A model generated the notes under the pieces. That model was not told where the DNA came from, made no database searches, and worked only from the letters and a program-made list of their open reading frames with translations. Shown piece by piece: positions 36,265-44,807 of a DNA stretch of 64,000 bases. The DNA is from Flavobacterium sp. xlx-214 (GTDB lineage Bacteria > Bacteroidota > Bacteroidia > Flavobacteriales > Flavobacteriaceae), in the NCBI RefSeq assembly GCF_013874595.1, contig NZ_CP059431.1:868001-932000 (forward strand), given 5' to 3'. Within the stretch, counting starts at the first letter, position 1. Every line of letters starts with the position of its first letter. A program made the translations under genes and the position numbers.

Positions 36265-36903
36265 TTACTCGTTAATCTCTGATACAGAAAATGAAATAGC
36301 GCGCAAAGGTGCATCCTTTACGTTGGTGCGTACTTTGCTAATTTGTTCTAAAACGTCATACCCTTCATAAACTTCTCCAAAAACAGTATAATCTCCATCT
36401 AATCTAGGTAAACCACCCTTATTTAAATACTGATATTGCTGTTCTGCTGTGTACGTAATTCCTTTTTTAGTTTGCACAACATCTAAATCTTCTTGAGTAA
36501 CTTTTTTCCCAACCACAAAATAAATTTGATTTAAAAAAGACGCTTTTTGCTCATTAACATCTCTCCCCGCTCCTAATGCTCCTATTTTATGAATTGCTCT
36601 TGAATCAAATTCAGCTGGTAATCGTTTCTTTTCATTTTCGGGCAAACCACCCTCTCTTTGTGCTATTTCATCATCGTGCATGCCTCCTTGAACTACAAAT
36701 CCTTCAATAATTCTATTAAAAAAAGCGTCTTTGTAAACATCATCTTTTATAGCATCAAGAAACAATTGTTGATGATGTGGTGTAAAATCATACAAGACAA
36801 CCTTAAACGAACCATAATTGGTTTCAAACAACACTTTTTTTGATTGAGCTATTACAATAGTTTGAACTAAAAAAAGAAATATTAAAATGCTGATTCTTTT
36901 CAT
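36265..36903 (-). CDS. Cyclophilin-type peptidyl-prolyl isomerase, exported
   Basis: Folding enzyme that isomerises X-Pro bonds, with a signal peptide (MKRISILIFLFLVQTIVIAQ). The cyclophilin core shows FNRIIEGFVVQGG (canonical FHRVIxGFMxQGG), then LGAGRDVNEQKASFLNQIYFVV and DYTVFGEVYEGYDVL. The canonical His of FHR is Asn here. Length is 212. It overlaps the hydroxylase stop/start by four bases, so the two are co-transcribed. Its link to the pigment pathway is positional only. Confidence 0.88.
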   Translation of the reverse strand: MKRISILIFLFLVQTIVIAQSKKVLFETNYGSFKVVLYDFTPHHQQLFLDAIKDDVYKDAFFNRIIEGFVVQGGMHDDEIAQREGGLPENEKKRLPAEFDSRAIHKIGALGAGRDVNEQKASFLNQIYFVVGKKVTQEDLDVVQTKKGITYTAEQQYQYLNKGGLPRLDGDYTVFGEVYEGYDVLEQISKVRTNVKDAPLRAISFSVSEINE

Positions 36904-37814
36904 AAAACAGCTTCAACATTATCTTTTTCCTTTTTTGCACGTGCTATTTTACCGGGGCTTCCAAAGGCATAAAACCATTTTTCTTTAAATGTTTTGGCTT
37001 TCTTAACATCAGCATACATATCTTCATACTCATGAAAATTCAAATGTAATGGGTTCAATTTATGTTCAATTTTAGTGGTTAAACCATAAGTTGGTTTTTC
37101 TTCCTCTGGCTGATAGGTTTTATGGATAAAATCCCAAAATATAAAGATGGCACCAAAATTTTTATCAATGTATTTCTCATCAGATCCGTGATGTACTCTA
37201 TGATTAGAAGGTGTTACAACTACTTTTTCTATCCAAGGATGCATTTTTCCAATGTACTCTGTATGTTGCCAAAACTGAAACAAAACCGAAATTTGATTCA
37301 CCACAAAAAAGATGATGGGATGAAACCCCAACAAAGCCACAGGCAAAAAGAAAACCAATTTAAAATGCTGTACCCAACTTAATCGAAATGAAACAGTTAA
37401 ATTATAATTATCAGCACTATGATGTATAACATGCGTACCCCAGAAAAAACGGTTAAAATGCGACACATAATGCGCTGCATAACTGCAATAATCGTAAATT
37501 AATAAACAAGGTATTAACGTCCACCAATTTAATTCCATGCGCCAAGGCACCAAATTATAAACATAAATAGCTCCGTAAATAAAAGCAAGCTTAAAAAATA
37601 GATTAATAGCTACATTGCCCAAACCCACAAATAAAGACCCCAAACTTTCATTGGTATTGTAGTTTTGCTTGTTTGATTTCCATGAATACCAAATTTCTAG
37701 CAAGGTAAAAAAAGCCATGAATGGTATGGCATACACAATTAAATCTCCTGATTGCTTTTCAAGATGTGTTACATGTTCAAACGGTATTTTAGGTGCTCCA
37801 AACAACCAATCCAT
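36900..37814 (-). CDS. Sterol desaturase/fatty acid hydroxylase family membrane protein
   Basis: Integral membrane di-iron oxygenase of the fatty-acid hydroxylase superfamily. Histidine boxes are HYVSH, HVIHH and HRVHH (in SNHRVHHGSDEKY), with about four to five membrane segments. Length is 304. It is the first gene of a two-gene unit with the isomerase, divergent from the copper module. It might hydroxylate a fatty chain of membrane lipids or the pigment's resorcinol part; neither can be shown here. Confidence 0.88.
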   Translation of the reverse strand: MDWLFGAPKIPFEHVTHLEKQSGDLIVYAIPFMAFFTLLEIWYSWKSNKQNYNTNESLGSLFVGLGNVAINLFFKLAFIYGAIYVYNLVPWRMELNWWTLIPCLLIYDYCSYAAHYVSHFNRFFWGTHVIHHSADNYNLTVSFRLSWVQHFKLVFFLPVALLGFHPIIFFVVNQISVLFQFWQHTEYIGKMHPWIEKVVVTPSNHRVHHGSDEKYIDKNFGAIFIFWDFIHKTYQPEEEKPTYGLTTKIEHKLNPLHLNFHEYEDMYADVKKAKTFKEKWFYAFGSPGKIARAKKEKDNVEAVL

Positions 37815-38025
37815 ATTTCTTGCTTATTAATGAATACTACTACATTATTGTTATTTATTTTATAAATATACAACTACTTATGAAACAAATAGTTATTTAC
37901 ATTCTAAAATTATCAATTGTCTAAATTTTATAAATAAACGCTTAATTATGAAAAAATATTGCGAAATAATTGTTGCATCAATGTTAAAAAATGCCCAATA
38001 GAATATGTAACCTACTAACTTTACT

Positions 38026-38033
38026 TAAATTTG
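38026..38033 (+). promoter_or_regulatory. Candidate -7 element of the copper module
   Basis: TAAATTTG, a full TAnnTTTG match, ends four bases before the ATG at 38038, implying a nearly leaderless transcript. The rest of the 220-base divergent spacer (37815-38037) shows no other clear motif. Confidence 0.45.
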
Positions 38034-38037
38034 CATT

Positions 38038-38382
38038 ATGTTAAAAAGGATTCAAATAGTAATAATCAGCATACTTACCTTATTTTTGATTACACATCAA
38101 TCATTTGGTACTGTTTTGCATGAGATTACTACTGAGACCAAGACATGTTGTAAAAGTATCAGCAAAGAAAAAGCGTGTTGCAAAAAAGTAAAAACCTGTA
38201 GCAATGAACAATGTTGCAATTTCACTTTTAACGCATCAGTAGCAATTCTTCAATCAGCTGATTATTCTCCATTAATTAAATCGCAAATAACTGAAAAAGA
38301 AGTTAATACAACTATAATTTCTTTTTTAGCAATGCCTCATTTTTCTGTTTGGCAACCTCCCAAAATAAGTTTAAATTTATAA
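38038..38382 (+). CDS. Small secreted Cys-rich protein, possible metal binder
   Basis: A 114-residue protein with a signal peptide or single membrane segment (about 5-25). A cysteine cluster follows at about residues 38-60: CC, CC, C and CC pairs in TCCKSISKEK, ACCKKVKTC and EQCCNF. A hydrophobic tail ends WQPPKI. The CC...PP pattern recalls the HYC_CC_PP small-protein family of Bacteroidota, though the HYC part is missing. As first gene of a unit with an HMA/DUF3347 protein and a multicopper oxidase, copper binding or copper sensing is plausible. Confidence 0.6.
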   Translation: MLKRIQIVIISILTLFLITHQSFGTVLHEITTETKTCCKSISKEKACCKKVKTCSNEQCCNFTFNASVAILQSADYSPLIKSQITEKEVNTTIISFLAMPHFSVWQPPKISLNL

Positions 38383-38452
38383 TTGTATAGCCAAAATTGT
38401 GTCTTTTTAAAAAGAAAAGACGCGTTATTGTATCATTTAAATTTAAACAAAC

Positions 38453-39295
38453 ATGAACTTTTTATATATAATGGGCTTGTTAAGTACACTACTAACCTAC
38501 CCTACACAAGTTAATTCTCAAAATTCAATTAAAAACAAAAAAACAGAGCAATTCTTAGTTAAATCTAAGTGTGATTTAGCAAAGAACACGATTGAAAAAG
38601 CAGGAAACCAAAAAAACATCGCCCTTGTAAACTACGATGCTTCTTCACAAACAGCAACTATTACCTACAATGAGAACAAAACCAGTACAAGTGAAATTTT
38701 GAAAAAAATTGCCTTAGCAGGTTTTGATAATGCAGAATATATGGCTCCTGATGAGGCTTATGCAAAATTGGATAAAGAATGCCAATATCCTCGTGATAAA
38801 AAAATGGTGATGAATCATCAGGAAATGAATCATTCTCATCATAATAAAACCGAATCTTCTCAACAACAAAATCAATTAACACCTTTTTTTGATTCTTACT
38901 TTTCATTAAAAGATGCTTTTGTAAAAGCAAATGATAGTGATGTTTCAAAACAAATTACAGTATTTTCTAAAGCACTAGCTGCTGTAGAAATGGGTAAACT
39001 TTCACATGATGCTCATATGGTTTGGATGGAAATTTTAAAAGATCTAGAAACAACTTCACATCAGTTAAGTCAAGAAAAAAATATTGAGAAGCAACGCGTA
39101 ATTTTCTCAAAATTATCAGAACCTATGTACAAATTGGCGCAAAAAGCACATTTGGGTTACACGGTTTATTATCAAACATGCCCTATGTTTAATGGAGGTT
39201 CTAATTGGTTAAGCAAAGATGAAAGTATTAAAAATCCTTTCTATGGAAATAAAATGTTAACATGTGGCAGCACTATTGAAACCATTAACAAATAG
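38453..39295 (+). CDS. Secreted HMA-like plus DUF3347 protein
   Basis: Exported protein (signal to about residue 22). A heavy-metal-associated-like fold (about 35-100) retains the shape KSKCDLAKNTIEKAG but not the CxxC metal motif. A His/Met-rich linker (NHQEMNHSHHN) follows. The C-terminal DUF3347 domain (about 140-275) has YFSLKDAF and the signature CPMFNGGSNWLSKDESIKNPFYG with MLTCG. DUF3347 proteins accompany copper-resistance genes in Bacteroidota. The gene ends five bases before the oxidase start, so they share a transcript. Confidence 0.8.
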   Translation: MNFLYIMGLLSTLLTYPTQVNSQNSIKNKKTEQFLVKSKCDLAKNTIEKAGNQKNIALVNYDASSQTATITYNENKTSTSEILKKIALAGFDNAEYMAPDEAYAKLDKECQYPRDKKMVMNHQEMNHSHHNKTESSQQQNQLTPFFDSYFSLKDAFVKANDSDVSKQITVFSKALAAVEMGKLSHDAHMVWMEILKDLETTSHQLSQEKNIEKQRVIFSKLSEPMYKLAQKAHLGYTVYYQTCPMFNGGSNWLSKDESIKNPFYGNKMLTCGSTIETINK

Positions 39296-39299
39296 CAGC

Positions 39300-41540
39300 A
39301 TGAAACAGTTCATTTTACTAGTAATTGTTTGTTTTTCGTTCACTTTACATGCACAAAAACGTGTGGAATACGATTTATATGTACGTGATACCATTGTTAA
39401 TTTTTCTGGAAAAGACAAAAGAGCCATTTCGGTAAATGGTCAAATTCCGATGCCGACTTTAGAGTTTACCGAAGGCGATACGGCTGTCATTCGTGTGCAT
39501 AATGAGCTGAAAGAAGATACGTCTTTACATTGGCACGGCGTGTGGTTGCCAAATAAGGAAGATGGTGTGCCGATGTTAACGCAAATGGGAATTAAACCAG
39601 GTGAAACATATACCTATACATTCCCCATAATTCAAAACGGAACGCATTGGTATCACAGTCATTCGGGTTATCAAGAGCAAATTGGAATGTATGGTTCGAT
39701 GATTTTGAAGAAACGCGAAAATGATTTAACGTTTCGAAAAGGAATTGATGATTTACCTACAATTCCTGTGATGTTGAGCGAATGGACCGATTTAAAGCCA
39801 GAAAATATTCAGCGAATGTTGCACAATGCAAACGATTGGTCGGGAATCAAAAAAGGTTCCACACAAAGTTATGCAGAAGCAATTCGCGAAGGTCATTTTA
39901 AAACTAAGCTTACCAACGAATGGAAGCGAATGTTGGCAATGGACGTGAGCGATGTTTATTACGAAAAATTCTTGATAAATGCACAGAATGAAAGTCAACT
40001 AAAACAATTCAGAGCGGGCGATAAAGTACGTTTACGAATTTCGAATGGTGGCGCATCCACTTATTTTTGGTTGCGTTATACAGGTGGTAAAATCACGGTT
40101 GTAGCAAATGATGGAAATGATGTAGAACCTATTGATGTAGATCGTTTGATTATTGGCGTTTCTGAAACCTATGATGTTGTAGTTACAGTTCCCGAAGGTG
40201 GTTTATCGTACGAATTTCAAGCAACTTCAGAGGATAGAACAGGTTCGGCTTCGTTGTTTATTGGCGAAGGAAAGAAACAATTGATGGAACCACTTCCAAA
40301 ATTGAAGTATTTTGAAGGAATGAAGATGATGAACGATATGATGAATATGGATGGAACAATGAATGATATGGGCATGAAAATGAGCTTGCAGCAAATGGAC
40401 ATGAATACTGTAATGTATCCTGAAATTTCTGGTGAAGCGAAAAAGAAATCAAAGAAAGATTCTGCTGAAAATCATCAAGAAATGGGTGAAATGGATCATT
40501 CTTCGCATGGAAATTCATCATCAACTATCACAACATTGAATTACGGAATGCTAAAATCACCTGAAAACACAACACTCCCAAAAGATGCTCCTGTAAAAGA
40601 AATGCGTTTTGAATTAACAGGAAATATGAGTCGTTATGTGTGGAGTATGGATAACAAAGTGTTTTCGGAAACGGATAAAATTCCTGTCAAAAAAGGAGAG
40701 ATTTTACGTATTACTTTATACAACAATTCGATGATGCGTCATCCGATGCATTTACATGGTTTCGATTTTCGTGTGATTAATAAAAATGGTGAATATTCTC
40801 CGCTGAAAAATGTGTTGGATATTATGCCAATGGAAACAAATGTCATCGAATTTGAGGCAAATACAGAAGGTGATTGGTTTTTCCATTGTCATATTTTGTA
40901 TCACATGATGGGCGGAATGAACCGTGTTTTTGCGGTTGGAGATTATCAAAATCCTAATTTACCAAATAAAAAACATGCCTATAAAATGTTGCAAATGGAA
41001 AGTAATATGAAGCATGTAATGGCAGAAAATGATTTCGCAACAAATGGTTTAGATGGTATGTTGATGGTACAAGATGCACGTTGGGCGTTAACATCTGAAT
41101 GGAGCATTGGCTACAAACCTCATCATGGTTATGAAGTTGAAACACATTTAGGAAGATATATCGATCGAAATCAATGGTTGCAAGTTTTTGTAGGATTTGA
41201 TTGGAATCAACACAAAATGTTAGCAGAACACGGAAATGTAGAGAAGAATATTTTTGGTCAAAAAACCGATCGAAACAAAGGATTATTCAGTGCAGGTTTT
41301 GTTTACAAATTACCAATGTTGATTGATTTTCAGACCGAAATTTATCATACAGGAAAAGTGCGTTTACAATTGATGAGAGAAGATATTCCGATCTCAAAAC
41401 GTGTACGAGCTGGCGTTATGTGGAATACTGATAAAGAATACATGGGAGAATTGAGTTACATCTTGAACAAAAACATGCACATCAGAACACATTACGATAG
41501 CGATATGGGCTTTGGTGTTGGAATGAAATTGGTTTATTAA
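39300..41540 (+). CDS. CopA-type multicopper oxidase with C-terminal extension
   Basis: Exported copper oxidase, likely converting Cu(I) to Cu(II) in copper resistance. The ATG at 39300 gives the signal MKQFILLVIVCFSFTLHAQ; a longer frame starts at 39264 inside the previous gene. Copper-ligand motifs are HWHGVW, HWYHSHS, HPMHLHG and HCHILYHM. A Met-rich segment (repeated MNDM/MDM, about residues 350-385) and a His patch suit copper capture. The last 150-170 residues look like CopB-type outer-membrane strands (HHGYEVETHLGRYI). Frequent CGA arginine codons and apparently higher GC suggest a different origin from its neighbours. Length is 746. Confidence 0.9.
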   Translation: MKQFILLVIVCFSFTLHAQKRVEYDLYVRDTIVNFSGKDKRAISVNGQIPMPTLEFTEGDTAVIRVHNELKEDTSLHWHGVWLPNKEDGVPMLTQMGIKPGETYTYTFPIIQNGTHWYHSHSGYQEQIGMYGSMILKKRENDLTFRKGIDDLPTIPVMLSEWTDLKPENIQRMLHNANDWSGIKKGSTQSYAEAIREGHFKTKLTNEWKRMLAMDVSDVYYEKFLINAQNESQLKQFRAGDKVRLRISNGGASTYFWLRYTGGKITVVANDGNDVEPIDVDRLIIGVSETYDVVVTVPEGGLSYEFQATSEDRTGSASLFIGEGKKQLMEPLPKLKYFEGMKMMNDMMNMDGTMNDMGMKMSLQQMDMNTVMYPEISGEAKKKSKKDSAENHQEMGEMDHSSHGNSSSTITTLNYGMLKSPENTTLPKDAPVKEMRFELTGNMSRYVWSMDNKVFSETDKIPVKKGEILRITLYNNSMMRHPMHLHGFDFRVINKNGEYSPLKNVLDIMPMETNVIEFEANTEGDWFFHCHILYHMMGGMNRVFAVGDYQNPNLPNKKHAYKMLQMESNMKHVMAENDFATNGLDGMLMVQDARWALTSEWSIGYKPHHGYEVETHLGRYIDRNQWLQVFVGFDWNQHKMLAEHGNVEKNIFGQKTDRNKGLFSAGFVYKLPMLIDFQTEIYHTGKVRLQLMREDIPISKRVRAGVMWNTDKEYMGELSYILNKNMHIRTHYDSDMGFGVGMKLVY

Positions 41541-41618
41541 AATAAATTTTAATTGTTTTTTAATCACTTTCAAAATACATTTTCTGAACTTTGTATTTAG
41601 TACATAAAACTTAAAAAA

Positions 41619-42332
41619 ATGACTTCATTAAAAGGAAAAAAGGCCATCATTACAGGTGGTGGTCGTGGGTTAGGTAAGGCTGTAGCTTTACAATTGGCTC
41701 AAGAAGGCGTTCATATTGGCATTACAGGAAGAAACGAAGAACATCTTAAAAACACCGTAGAAGAGCTTCAAAAATTAGGCGTAGAGGCTACTTACAGCAT
41801 TTTTGATGTTGCAATAGAAGCCGAAGTTCAAAAAGGCATCAATGAGTTGGCTAAAACACTAGGTGGTATTGATATTTTAGTGAACAATGCAGGTATAGGC
41901 TGGTTTGGAAAACTGGAAGATATGAGCAGCAGTAATTGGCAGCAAGTAATGCAAACCAATCTTTTTGGTGTGTATTACACGGCTATGGCGGCGTATCCGT
42001 TTATGAAAGAAACGGGTGGCGATGTGGTAAATGTTGCGTCTACAGCGGGTTTAAAAGGTGGCGCTAACATGTCAGCTTATGCGGCTTCTAAAGCGGCTGT
42101 AATTTCTTTATCACAATCTATGATGGCTGAATGGCGCAAAAGTAACATTCGTGTTTTTACCTTAACACCAAGTACTATTGCTACTGATATGAGTATCGAT
42201 GGTGGTTTAACGGATGGTAATCCTGAAAAAGTGTTGCAACCAGAAGATTTTGCAGAGTGGGTTAGAGATATTTTAAAAATGAAAAACAGAGCCCTTATTG
42301 CAAATGGATCGATTTTTTCAACCAATCCATAA
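41619..42332 (+). CDS. SDR-family reductase (3-ketoacyl-ACP reductase-like)
   Basis: NAD(P)-dependent short-chain dehydrogenase. The cofactor motif is TGGGRGLGKAVA at residues 11-22, with NNAG, the catalytic Ser (VASTAG) and YAASK (Tyr-x-x-x-Lys). Length is 237. The substrate is uncertain: a ketoacyl-ACP role is possible given the flanking pigment genes, but it is on the opposite strand, after the copper oxidase. It ends at a terminator shared with lolA-like. Confidence 0.88.
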   Translation: MTSLKGKKAIITGGGRGLGKAVALQLAQEGVHIGITGRNEEHLKNTVEELQKLGVEATYSIFDVAIEAEVQKGINELAKTLGGIDILVNNAGIGWFGKLEDMSSSNWQQVMQTNLFGVYYTAMAAYPFMKETGGDVVNVASTAGLKGGANMSAYAASKAAVISLSQSMMAEWRKSNIRVFTLTPSTIATDMSIDGGLTDGNPEKVLQPEDFAEWVRDILKMKNRALIANGSIFSTNP

Positions 42333-42337
42333 CAAAA

Positions 42338-42363
42338 AACTCCTTCAAATTGAAGGAGTTTTT
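42338..42363. terminator. Bidirectional terminator at the end of the upper pigment operon
   Basis: AACTCCTTCA, loop AAT, TGAAGGAGTT with A and T runs: a 10-bp perfect stem between the convergent SDR and LolA-like genes. Confidence 0.88.
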
Positions 42364-42365
42364 AC

Positions 42366-42989
42366 TTATAACTGAAATACACTATCGCTTAACGCTGTAT
42401 TTAGTTTTTTGTTTTTTAATTTAATAACCGAATAGTCGTTTGAACTTTCTACAATTTTAATCTCAGAAACGGTGCCTTCGTTGTTTTTAAACGTTAAAGT
42501 AACTTCTTTAATATGTTTGCTCATATCTTTACTTTTAGGCTTTAAAACGGCAAATCTGGTAGTTCCATTTTTAAAATACGTAATATCAAAAGAAGTTTCA
42601 TCAAACAAATTACCCGTATAACTTCCCATCATTAACTGTTGTAGTTGTTTAAAACGTTTATTTTTGTTTAAATCAATAGTACTTATTTTACCTTTTTCGC
42701 TTTTAATCTTTAAATTCTGCTTATTAAACAACATCGCGCTTTTTTTAGGTGCGTTGTACTGCCAAAGTAATTTTTCGCCTTTAAAACGAAAAATACCTGT
42801 AGATGTAGAAGCATTTTTTAATACACTTACATGTTTTGTTTCTTCAAAATCAGCTGTAATTGAGGTTGTTTTTCCTGCTTCACTCTGTACTTCTTTCTTA
42901 AAAGCAGCAGCTTCTGTTGTTGTCATTTTTGTTTGTGCTATGGCAAATGAACTTACCAAACATATTAAACCTAATACAATATTTTTCAT
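42366..42989 (-). CDS. LolA-like outer-membrane lipoprotein carrier
   Basis: Periplasmic carrier-like protein (signal MKNIVLGLICLVSSFAIAQ) of 207 residues. It has the LolA-type half-barrel pattern: TSITADFEETKHVSVL, GIFRFKGEKLLWQYNAPKK and a lysine-rich tail. It is the last gene of the upper pigment operon, with one base between it and the deacetylase gene. LolA-like proteins are also present in Gram-negative aryl polyene clusters. It may ferry the hydrophobic pigment to the outer membrane rather than lipoproteins. Confidence 0.82.
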   Translation of the reverse strand: MKNIVLGLICLVSSFAIAQTKMTTTEAAAFKKEVQSEAGKTTSITADFEETKHVSVLKNASTSTGIFRFKGEKLLWQYNAPKKSAMLFNKQNLKIKSEKGKISTIDLNKNKRFKQLQQLMMGSYTGNLFDETSFDITYFKNGTTRFAVLKPKSKDMSKHIKEVTLTFKNNEGTVSEIKIVESSNDYSVIKLKNKKLNTALSDSVFQL

Positions 42990-42990
42990 T

Positions 42991-43764
42991 TTAATGATAT
43001 GCTTTTATATTTAATAATTGTGCAATTGTTACCGATTGCATTTTTTGCTTTTTCATTACTTGCAACAATTGTTCCAATGTGTTACAGGTTTTTAAAGAGG
43101 TATCGTGCAATAATACAATGGATCCTTTTTCTAAACGAGAGGTGATTCTTTTAAGAATTTTATTTTCCGATGCAATAACCGTATCTAAAGAACGTATATT
43201 CCACCCTACCACTTCTACCCTACTTTCACTACACGCTTTTGCTATATTTGGATTAGTGACTCCGAATGGTGGACGAAATAATCGAACATTATATTGCGTA
43301 ACCCTTTCAATGATTTTTTGAGTGGTTTGAATTTCTTTTACAACATCTCTTTTTGATAAAAAACCCATTTTTGAAGTATGTGTCCAGGTATGATTTGCAA
43401 TCACATGTCCTTCGTCTACAATTCTTTTAGCTAATTCAGGATACTTTTGTACTTGCTTACCAATGCAAAAAAAAGTGGCTTTTTGTTGGTAAACTTCTAA
43501 TAAATCTAAAACTGTTTCTGTAAAAGGCGTTGGACCATCATCAAATGTTAATGCAATGTGGTTTTGACTGACTTTTTTGTTAGATGAAAATGCTTTTACA
43601 AAATAATTCGATCGAATATCAAAGCAGCCCCAAGCAGTTATCGAAATCCAAATAATAAGAATATAAATTAAGTAAACCCACGATATTTCTTGAGCAAAAC
43701 TAAGCCCAAGAGCGCCTAAAAGTAAGGCTCCAAAAAACCATTTTATGTAAATGTGTTTTAGCAT
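42991..43764 (-). CDS. Polysaccharide deacetylase (NodB-like), membrane anchored
   Basis: Carbohydrate esterase 4 family. A membrane segment near residues 9-40 is followed by the catalytic domain. TFDDGPTPFT has the catalytic Asp and metal Asp, HTWTH the metal His pair, RPPFG motif 3 and LLHDT the distal His. Length is 257. It starts inside the last codons of the KS-like gene (seven-base overlap). A deacetylase inside a lipid pigment operon suggests removal of an N- or O-acyl group from a sugar or intermediate; the substrate is unknown. Confidence 0.88.
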   Translation of the reverse strand: MLKHIYIKWFFGALLLGALGLSFAQEISWVYLIYILIIWISITAWGCFDIRSNYFVKAFSSNKKVSQNHIALTFDDGPTPFTETVLDLLEVYQQKATFFCIGKQVQKYPELAKRIVDEGHVIANHTWTHTSKMGFLSKRDVVKEIQTTQKIIERVTQYNVRLFRPPFGVTNPNIAKACSESRVEVVGWNIRSLDTVIASENKILKRITSRLEKGSIVLLHDTSLKTCNTLEQLLQVMKKQKMQSVTIAQLLNIKAYH

Positions 43765-44807
43765 TTTTGCAGTAATACAAAACTATAATCGGTTAATTGA
43801 TCTTGATTAATAATCAAAACTTGATTTATTTTTTCAGGTTTTATTTGGTTGTATTGAATGCTTTTAGGATAAGTACCTTTTTGAATAATCTTAGAACCTA
43901 AATGTAAAGCAAAAGCACTAGCTGTGTCATATGTACCCGAAATATGTTGGTAATACGCTTGTGCGTTATTAGCAAATAAAGCGCTTATTTTATCATAAAA
44001 ACGTTGCTGATTTACATCGGCATTTACGCCTAAAACCACTACATCAATATCTGCTATTGAAGTATTATTTTTTGCCAAAAAATCAATTATTGTTGCTTCT
44101 TCGCTTTTATTAAAAGCATTAAAAAGCATTATATCTTTTATTTCGGCATACGAATTATTTGTTTTTTTACTCGAAATTGCGAAAAATTGGGCTCCTTCAG
44201 CAAAAGCAACTCCTGTTGTAGTAGGTTGCATAAAATCAATAACATCCCCTTCCCTTTTCACTTTTCCTGATAATTCATACATCGAAAAAGTATATGATGC
44301 AATTTCATCAACACCGCCAACCAAAATGTTTTCTTTATTAAAATGCTTTAACTGCATAAATGCATCAAACAAAGCATTCTCAAACGAATTTCCTCCGTTT
44401 ACATACGTAAAATTATAAGCCTTGCATTGTAAATTCAAAGCAATTTGCGCCGCTACGGTATTATGCGTTGACTGTATAAAAGCGGTTGGCGTTAAAAACT
44501 GCTCATCGTTTACTACAATGGCATCTAAAAACTTTTCAGAATCTTCAATACATCCTAATCCTGTGCCTACAATAATAGCATGCGGATCAACCATTTTAGC
44601 TTCATGCATGGCTTCATTAGCCGCATAAATACTCATTTTTACACCTTTTGCCATTCTACGACTCATTGCTGGTGCAATTAAATCTTTGTACGAAGGTTGT
44701 TGCGCCTTGTTCAGGATTTGTACTGGTTGAATTTCCGATTGAAACAAATCAAAATCAATTGTTTGAATGGTTACCGAACCGATACCGTTTATGTAACAGT
44801 TTTTCAT
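43758..44807 (-). CDS. Catalytically degenerate ketosynthase-like protein (chain-length-factor-like)
   Basis: Thiolase-fold relative of FabF without catalytic residues. The N-terminal strand CYINGIGSV and the GTGLGCIEDSEKFL segment align with ketosynthases. The nucleophile loop reads YVNGGNSFENAL, with no Cys, and both catalytic His positions are lost. This resembles chain-length factors that pair with an active KS, here probably the next gene upstream (44804-45997). The ATG at 44807 forms an ATGA overlap with that gene's stop. Length is 349. Confidence 0.75.
   Translation of the reverse strand: MKNCYINGIGSVTIQTIDFDLFQSEIQPVQILNKAQQPSYKDLIAPAMSRRMAKGVKMSIYAANEAMHEAKMVDPHAIIVGTGLGCIEDSEKFLDAIVVNDEQFLTPTAFIQSTHNTVAAQIALNLQCKAYNFTYVNGGNSFENALFDAFMQLKHFNKENILVGGVDEIASYTFSMYELSGKVKREGDVIDFMQPTTTGVAFAEGAQFFAISSKKTNNSYAEIKDIMLFNAFNKSEEATIIDFLAKNNTSIADIDVVVLGVNADVNQQRFYDKISALFANNAQAYYQHISGTYDTASAFALHLGSKIIQKGTYPKSIQYNQIKPEKINQVLIINQDQLTDYSFVLLQKC

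Noticed and set aside
36938..36943. CACGTG core as a further parS site
   Set aside because: The flanks read GCACGTGC without the TGTTn/nAACA arms, and it is inside the fatty-acid hydroxylase coding region.
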